A stretch of 20,742 bases of DNA from CAZPNX01 sp964588285 (GTDB lineage Bacteria > Edwardsbacteria > AC1 > EtOH8). The stretch's first letter is position 1. Each line of letters begins with the position of its first letter. The DNA is taken from the NCBI GenBank assembly GCA_964588285.1, contig CAZPNX010000035.1, positions 1 through 20,742 of the forward strand. The letters are read 5' to 3'. Position numbers and translations under genes: made by a program. This document shows positions 15,665 to 20,742 of this stretch, piece by piece. The notes below the pieces were generated by a model. That model ran no database searches and had not been told where the DNA came from. It saw nothing but the letters and a program-made list of their open reading frames with translations.

Positions 15665-17083
15665 ATGGGCGGAGATCTAAACGTAAAAGGCGTGAAGCGG
15701 GTCCTGTTGGTGTTCCCCGTCAGGAAGGGCTCAAGGACCATCAGTTCAACTACGACTTCCTGGAGCCCCTTGGACTGGAGTATCTGGCGGCGGGATTTCC
15801 CGAGACCGTCGAAGTAAGGATCCACGACATGCGGGCCGACCCCCGCCTGGACCGGGCTCTTTTGGCATACCGCCCGGATATGGTGGGCTTCACCTCGTTC
15901 ACCATGCACTTGAATGCCGATCCGGCTGGAGGATATGGTCAAGCGGCTTCTTTCGGGCTGCTTGGTGATTGTGGGGGGGCGCACGCCAAATTCAGGCCGG
16001 GTTTTTTGACGTGCCCAGCATCGACCTGGCGGTTTACGGCGAAGGCTCGTCGGCCATCGGCGAACTTTTCGCCCGCGCCGGCCCGATCGGCGTTCCCGGC
16101 ATGGCCTACAAAGACGGAGGGGGTTCGCCAACAACAAGCCCCGGCCGCATCCGATCCTGGACGGCCTGCCGCCCTCCCGCCGCGACCTGGCGGCCAAGGA
16201 CCGCTCCAGTCATCACTACGATTTTCACTACGATATTGCCTCGGTCAGGACCTCCATGGATTGCCGGCACCGCTGCAGGTTCTGCACCCTTTGGATGGTG
16301 GCCGGAGGCGAGTACATCGACCGCGACGTAGAAGCCGTTGTCAGCGAGATCGCCTCCCTGCCCCAGAAGGTCGTTTACTTCTGCGACGATGAAAGCATGA
16401 TAGACGTGGTGAGGATGAGGCGGATGGCCGAGAGGCTTGCGGAGTTGAGACTGTGGAAGAAATACGTCCTGTGGGCCAGGGCGGACAACGTCACCGACAA
16501 CCGGCAGCTATACCAAATTTGGCGGGAGGCCGGCCTGACCATGGTCTTGATGGGCTTTGAGGGCTGCAGCAACCGCGAGCTTTCCGAGATTGACAAGCAG
16601 ACGACGGTGGAACGGCAGCTGAGGGCGGTCAACATTCTGAAGAACCTGGGCATAGACACGGACGCCTATTTCATGCTCCGGCACGATTACGATGTCCGCG
16701 ATTTCTCGAGGATGCTCAGGCACATCAGGGCTTTCCATTTCAAGACGATTCCGGGATTGGGAGTGATGGCGCCGCTTCCGGGCTCCATCCTGTTCAAAGA
16801 GGTGAAGTACGGTAAAACCGACTGGGAATGAGATATGTTTGACTGGACACAGTCGGTCCTGCCAACCCGCCTGCCTCCCGACCAATTCCGCCGGCTTTAT
16901 CTGAGGGTGCAACGCGACTCCAGCCCGTTCCTGGTGAAGCACTTGGAGGTGTTGAAATACCCTCCGGCCAAGGTCGTCAGACGCCTATGGCTATCCTTGG
17001 CGGACAGGCTCATAAAAATATGGGTTTTCCTGGGGATTGGTGGGTGGTTGGCCTACGCGTACCAAAGGAGGCGGGCGCCGTGA
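15665..17083 (+). pseudogene. Second B12-binding radical SAM enzyme, broken by five frame changes and one TGA
   Basis: Joining frames recovers a protein of about 473-474 residues that aligns end to end with the product encoded at 14216. It begins at ATG 15665 (VKRVLLVFPV). It needs frame changes near 15745 (one T missing), near 15919 (one extra base or two missing), at the G-run 15973-15979 (one missing), at the T-run 16002-16007 (one missing) and at the G-run 16119-16123 (one missing). After that it is open through FANNKPRPHP, Cys codons at 16262, 16274 and 16283 (CRHRCRFC, the cluster motif), YFCDDES and APLPGSILF. A TGA at 16829-16831 interrupts the tail, but the same frame stays open to 17083. 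Each rejoined segment matches the paralogue in order: FLEPLGLEYLAAGF, GFTSFTMHLN, VIVGGAHAKFRPGF, FDVPSIDLAVYGEG. The catalytic residues survive. Either recent inactivation or local sequence error would explain this. Confidence 0.88.
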
Positions 17084-17128
17084 GGCGGCGGTGACCCCGC
17101 CCGGCATGAAGCGTATCCTTTGAGCGAG

Positions 17129-19249
17129 ATGAAAAAAACGATCAAGCCAGATACGGACGCTATGAAGATCTGTAGCCGCCGAGCGTGGCTGCCGGCCATC
17201 GTGCTGGTATGCCTGCTCGCAGTGGCTTTCTCGGCTTATCCCGCCTCCGATCCCGACCTATTCATCATGCTGGCCGCGGGAAAGCTTTTTTTTGAGACAG
17301 GCCAAACTCCCAAGGTCGACGCTTGGAGCCATACGGTGCCGGGCCGGCCCTGGGTACATCACGAATGGCTTTCGTCGCTGGCGCTCTACGGCATATACTC
17401 ACTGGGCGGCATCACCCTGGTGATAATTGCCAAATCTTTGATGGTCTCGGCCGCTTTCGCCGCGGCAATGCTGAACGCAAAAGCCAGGGGGAGCGGGGCC
17501 GCGGCCGCGGTTGCCTTTTCCTTTTTAGGGTTGCTGGCAGCCAATCACGGTTTCGGGGAAAGGATCCAAATATTCTCCTTTTTTGCTTTATCGCTGCTTA
17601 TGCTTGCGGTCGCCAGGCACCGTCAAGGCATGATGTCCCTGAAGACATTATTCGCGCTTGTCTTGCCACTGTTTGCACTTTGGGCCAATATGCACATAGG
17701 CTTCATGGTCGGCCTGGGATACATGGGTGCCCTGGCGGCTTCGGAGCTTCTTTCGGGCTTTGTGAAAAGGATGCCGCCCAGAGTTCCGGCGTTAACCATG
17801 CTCTTTTTCTGCGCTGTTTTAGCCACAGGGTTGACTCCGTACGGTTACGGAATACTGGTTAAGCTGGTGGCGGTCCTGATCTCACCCCAGGAGTGGGAGT
17901 TCAACCTGCTGGTCACCAGGGCAATCTACGAATACCAGCCGCTGCTAAGCAGCCGCTTGTCTATGGAGCCAATGATCGGAATCGGCCTTGCATGGATATT
18001 CCTGGTAGCGGCCGGTTTAATCCACAATTACAAAAAGATATGGATGTCAGATCTGCTGGCGGCTGCGGCTTGGGGCTACTTCACTTTCAGTTCTATCAGG
18101 TACCTCTGGTTTTTCGTGTTCCTTACACTCCCCTCGGCCATCACAAACTGGCATCAAATTCTTGCCCGCGTCTGGGAAAAGGCCTCGGTTCGATTTCCGC
18201 GGTTAAGGGCAGCAGGACGATGGGCCCCAGCGGTGGCCATCGCTTTCGCGCTGGCCGGTAGCGCACTGTATCAGCGTTCCGGAAAACACCTATGGCAGAG
18301 GGCGGGGCTGGGCTGGAAGCCGCGGATGTACTCGGATGCCGGGGCAGATTTCCTCAAGCAGCACCTGGACGGGGGGAAAGTCTACAACGACTTCGATATT
18401 GGGGGGTACCTGCTGTGGAAGGAAATACCGGTGTTCATCGACGGTCGGATAGCGCCGTACATGGGCACTGAGGTGCTGGACGACTTCTTCCGCATCTACG
18501 GTGGACGGTTAGAACTGCTGGACCGGTACGGGGTCGATTGGATCTTTTTGCCCTATGGGCGGTCTGGTCAGGTTGACGCCTTCAACAGGCTTAACGGGCT
18601 GATCCGGGCGTCGGGACGGTGGGCCTTGGTCTACTGGGACGACGCCAGCCTGATCTACGTCCGCCGGGCCGAGAAATATTCCTCGGTAATAAGGCAGTAT
18701 GAGTATCGCTACGTCAACCCGGCTGTTTTCGATTTCAGCCCGCCGCCACGGGAATACCTGAACGAGCTGGAACGTAAACTAGCCGAGGAGCCGGGAGCCC
18801 TGATGCCGCGCATCATGGCCGGCAACTACTTCTTCTACAACGGCGACGCGGCCATGGCCGAGCGCGAGTTCCGCCAGGTGCTGGAGTCCGACCCGGACAA
18901 TGCCGTAGTCCATAACAATCTGGGAAACGCCTATCTCCGGCAGGGGAGGCTGAAGGAGGCGATGGCATCCTATAAAAAAGCAGTTCAATATGATGTAAAC
19001 CTGGGACTGGCCTATTGCAACTGGGGCTACGCCTTGGAGGCCTTGGGGGACGTCAAGCAGGCGGTGAAACTCTATAACATTGCCACCAAGGTGACGCCGG
19101 GAGACCCTTGGCCACACAACCGGCTGGGCGTGATCGAAATGAAGCGGGGGAACCGTGACAAGGCTCTGGAACACTGGGAAAAGGGGGCGGCCATCGATCC
19201 CAGCTCGGAGGCGGCCCAGAACTTGCGGCGGGAGACGGAAGTCCGGTAG
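17129..19249 (+). CDS. Multi-spanning GT-C-like membrane protein with C-terminal TPR repeats
   Basis: The protein has 706 residues from ATG 17129; a TTG at 17120 would add three. The N-terminal part has roughly nine to eleven hydrophobic helices (first at about 20-37, last ending near 390). Between helices 1 and 2 is a loop with an acidic DPD pair (Asp41, Asp43) and RPWVHHEWLSSL, the layout seen in GT-C glycosyltransferases that use polyprenyl-linked sugars. A soluble region (about 405-550, with VYNDFDIGGYLLW and PVFIDGRIAPY) typical of this uncharacterised membrane family follows. Residues about 556-700 hold about four TPRs (AMAEREFRQVLESDP, NLGNAYLRQGRLKEAM, NWGYALEALGDVKQAV, RLGVIEMKRGNRDKAL). 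Transfer of a sugar onto the product on the outer face of the membrane is the likely role, by fold resemblance only. The Shine-Dalgarno is weak. Confidence 0.72.
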   Translation: MKKTIKPDTDAMKICSRRAWLPAIVLVCLLAVAFSAYPASDPDLFIMLAAGKLFFETGQTPKVDAWSHTVPGRPWVHHEWLSSLALYGIYSLGGITLVIIAKSLMVSAAFAAAMLNAKARGSGAAAAVAFSFLGLLAANHGFGERIQIFSFFALSLLMLAVARHRQGMMSLKTLFALVLPLFALWANMHIGFMVGLGYMGALAASELLSGFVKRMPPRVPALTMLFFCAVLATGLTPYGYGILVKLVAVLISPQEWEFNLLVTRAIYEYQPLLSSRLSMEPMIGIGLAWIFLVAAGLIHNYKKIWMSDLLAAAAWGYFTFSSIRYLWFFVFLTLPSAITNWHQILARVWEKASVRFPRLRAAGRWAPAVAIAFALAGSALYQRSGKHLWQRAGLGWKPRMYSDAGADFLKQHLDGGKVYNDFDIGGYLLWKEIPVFIDGRIAPYMGTEVLDDFFRIYGGRLELLDRYGVDWIFLPYGRSGQVDAFNRLNGLIRASGRWALVYWDDASLIYVRRAEKYSSVIRQYEYRYVNPAVFDFSPPPREYLNELERKLAEEPGALMPRIMAGNYFFYNGDAAMAEREFRQVLESDPDNAVVHNNLGNAYLRQGRLKEAMASYKKAVQYDVNLGLAYCNWGYALEALGDVKQAVKLYNIATKVTPGDPWPHNRLGVIEMKRGNRDKALEHWEKGAAIDPSSEAAQNLRRETEVR

Positions 19250-19327
19250 ATTATAACGGAAGGCCCAATTTTTATAAGGAAACCAGGAAGGAAGGAATTC
19301 CATTCACATTCAATTTGGGATTAACTG

Positions 19328-20623
19328 TTGGGGTGTAACCCAGACATAAACGCGGATGGCGGCTTCATCCGGCAGCGCCTTCTGGGAGGGGCGCTGTGGA
19401 ACGTTTTGGGCACGGCCTTGGGCCGGGCGCTGTATGTCGCGGGACTGGTCCTGTCCGCCCGGTTGCTGGGACGGGAGGACTACGGGCGTCTTTGGGCCGT
19501 ATATAGCATGGTGATGTATTTCGGCGCGCTGGCGGGCGGGGGTTTTGGAGTGGCGGCCGCAAAACTGGTAGCCGAATTTAGGAGCCAAAGCCCGGAGAAG
19601 GCCGGCATGGCGGCGGGAAGGCTGCTGTCTGCCATGGCGATCATCGGGCTAGCGGCGGCCGCCCTGCTCTGGGCCTCGGCCGGGTGGGTGGCGGAGACAT
19701 TGCTCTCGTCGCCGGACCTGGCCGGGACCCTGCAGCTCTCGGCCGTTCTTTTCCCCCTGGCCGCCTTGCAGTCAGCCCAGGCCGGGGTGCTGACAGGCAC
19801 TGAGTCGTTCCGCCAGCTGGCTATGGCCTCGGCCGCCCAGGGGACGATATTCGCCACACTTGCGGCCTGTCTGGCCGGAACCTTCGGCCTGATTGGCGCA
19901 ATCTGGGCCATGGCCGCCTCCGGACTGGCCGTCTGTGTCATTCAGCAGATCTTGGTTGTGAAAGAACTTTCCGGGTTCAGCATCAGGCTGGCCCTGTCGG
20001 TCCCCGGAGGGAGCAGCCCGCGAATTCTGCGTCCGGCCCTGATCCTTTTGCTGTCTGGGCTGGCCACGGCCGCCGCCTTCTGGGCCACAAACGCCATGTT
20101 GGCTTCGCGTCCCGGCGGTCTCGGGGAGATGGGACTGGTGAACATGGGCATGCAATGGATGAGTGCCGTTCTGTTCGCTCCGTCGCTTTTGGCGCAAGTG
20201 GGTCTGCCGATCTTAGCTGAGAGACGATCCGACGGCGATGAAGCGGGAGTTCGGAAGGCTCTTAAGTTCAACCTGGCCCTGAGCGGGACGGTTTCTATTA
20301 TTGTCGCCACGGCAGTCGCCGGAAGCGGCCGGCTGATTCTGGGATTTTACGGGCCCGAGTTCACAGGCGGCCGGGCGGTGCTGGCAGTGATGGCTCTGGC
20401 CGGGATTGTCTCAGCCCTGAGCCTGCCAGCTTGCAACCGGTTGCTGGCCGAGAGCCGCCTTGGCAGGTATTTTTTATTAAACCTAGCCTGGTCGGTTGCT
20501 TTGGTAGTGTCCTTCGCCTTGTTGTTAGGGCGGGGGGCATTGGGGCTGGCCTGGGCGCACATGGCTGCGGGGGGGGTGTTCTTGGCTGGAACGTGGTCAG
20601 TCACCGGAAGCAAATTGAAATGA
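19328..20623 (+). CDS. Wzx/MurJ-like polysaccharide or lipid-linked precursor flippase
   Basis: The 431-residue protein is hydrophobic almost throughout, with about 12 helices, and matches MATE-like (MOP superfamily) polysaccharide exporters. The diagnostic start is the early LLGGALWNVLGTALGR helix followed by ARLLGREDYGRLWAVY. A TTG start at 19328 is required, because an in-frame TAA ends at 19324 and no ATG occurs before the first helices; GGGA at 19317-19320 is a weak ribosome site seven bases before it. Such proteins move undecaprenyl-linked saccharides across the inner membrane. It follows the GT-C-like gene after 78 bp that hold a purine-rich stretch (about 19276-19299) but no promoter or terminator I can support. 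It is slightly shorter than many family members but shows no sign of truncation. Confidence 0.88.
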   Translation: MGCNPDINADGGFIRQRLLGGALWNVLGTALGRALYVAGLVLSARLLGREDYGRLWAVYSMVMYFGALAGGGFGVAAAKLVAEFRSQSPEKAGMAAGRLLSAMAIIGLAAAALLWASAGWVAETLLSSPDLAGTLQLSAVLFPLAALQSAQAGVLTGTESFRQLAMASAAQGTIFATLAACLAGTFGLIGAIWAMAASGLAVCVIQQILVVKELSGFSIRLALSVPGGSSPRILRPALILLLSGLATAAAFWATNAMLASRPGGLGEMGLVNMGMQWMSAVLFAPSLLAQVGLPILAERRSDGDEAGVRKALKFNLALSGTVSIIVATAVAGSGRLILGFYGPEFTGGRAVLAVMALAGIVSALSLPACNRLLAESRLGRYFLLNLAWSVALVVSFALLLGRGALGLAWAHMAAGGVFLAGTWSVTGSKLK

Positions 20624-20742
20624 AAAATCATACGATTCAGGAATATTTTGGGTTTTAATTATCACATCCGCTCAAAGGAAACGCAATGCTTTAAATAAGG
20701 GATGGGTAACTAAATTTGGTTGATATTTTTACCATTACAGAC
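20624..20742. other. AT-rich downstream region with a 12-codon remnant-like reading frame
   Basis: Composition falls sharply after about 20640. An ATG at 20620 overlaps the flippase stop as ATGA, the arrangement of a coupled next gene, but the frame (MKNHTIQEYFGF) ends at 20658 after 12 codons. No terminator hairpin is evident. It may be the first codons of a gene that was cut off, or chance. Nothing else is recognisable to the window end. Confidence 0.4.

Noticed and set aside
15574..16392. A 272-codon + strand reading frame overlapping the end of the first radical SAM gene
   Set aside because: Only short stretches of it (about 15745-15919 and 15979-16002) match the radical SAM family; the remainder is out-of-frame translation with Pro/Arg-rich low-quality sequence. 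It is part of the broken gene at 15665-17083, not a separate gene.
16835..17083. A small separate gene of 82 codons starting with MFDWTQ
   Set aside because: It is in the same frame as the preceding radical SAM segment and matches the C-terminal tail of the intact copy, so it is the end of the broken gene after the TGA.

Overview
The window is about 20.7 kb of mostly GC-rich DNA (near 60 % in most genes, by eye) with AT-rich ends at 1-286 and about 20640-20742. All genes lie on the + strand. No rRNA, tRNA, CRISPR array or insertion sequence was seen. Two very large secreted proteins carry FlgD-like C-terminal domains of the type VI see in type IX-like sorting signals (PNPF...VYNxxGQxVxxL...W.G....G..xxxGxY). 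Together with KP-43-type proteases, kelch and carboxypeptidase-regulatory-like modules, this suggests an uncultured member of the Fibrobacterota-Chlorobiota-Bacteroidota side of the tree (for example a KSB1-, Edwardsbacteria-, WOR-3- or TA06-like lineage). That assignment is inference; no marker gene is present.

Region 1 (1-9770) holds two stand-alone secreted giants. The first (287-5335) is a subtilisin-family protease with an intact catalytic triad, a KP-43-like beta-barrel, Ig/FN3 modules and a sorting domain, closed by a textbook terminator (5346-5384). Two bases beyond the T-run is a perfect TTGACA-17-TATAAT promoter (5386-5414) for the second giant (5445-9665), which has an unusual internal ABAB repeat, four carboxypeptidase-regulatory-like domains, a kelch propeller and a sorting domain. 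It ends at a second terminator (9679-9712).

Region 2 (9771-20623) is a densely packed run of genes for modification and export of a glycan or glycoconjugate. In order: a NodU/CmcH-type O-carbamoyltransferase, a FemAB/GNAT-like acyltransferase, a SAM methyltransferase, a second FemAB/GNAT-like acyltransferase, a B12-binding radical SAM enzyme, a broken second copy of that radical SAM enzyme, a multi-spanning GT-C-like membrane protein with TPRs, and a Wzx/MurJ-like flippase. Genes from 11506 to 15643 overlap or abut. The set reads as a tailoring module (carbamoylation, acylation or aminoacylation, methylation, B12-radical chemistry) plus membrane transfer and flipping. No sugar-nucleotide enzyme, initiating transferase or polymerase is visible, so the module probably works with genes outside the window or on a precursor made elsewhere.

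The most notable things are: (a) the tandem radical SAM pair, in which the second copy can be reconstructed to nearly the same length as the first but contains five frame changes within about 380 bp, four of them at short mononucleotide runs, plus an in-frame TGA; (b) the combination of enzymes in region 2; (c) the ABAB repeat in the second giant protein; (d) the compact terminator/consensus-promoter junction; and (e) the clearly lower G+C of the carbamoyltransferase gene.
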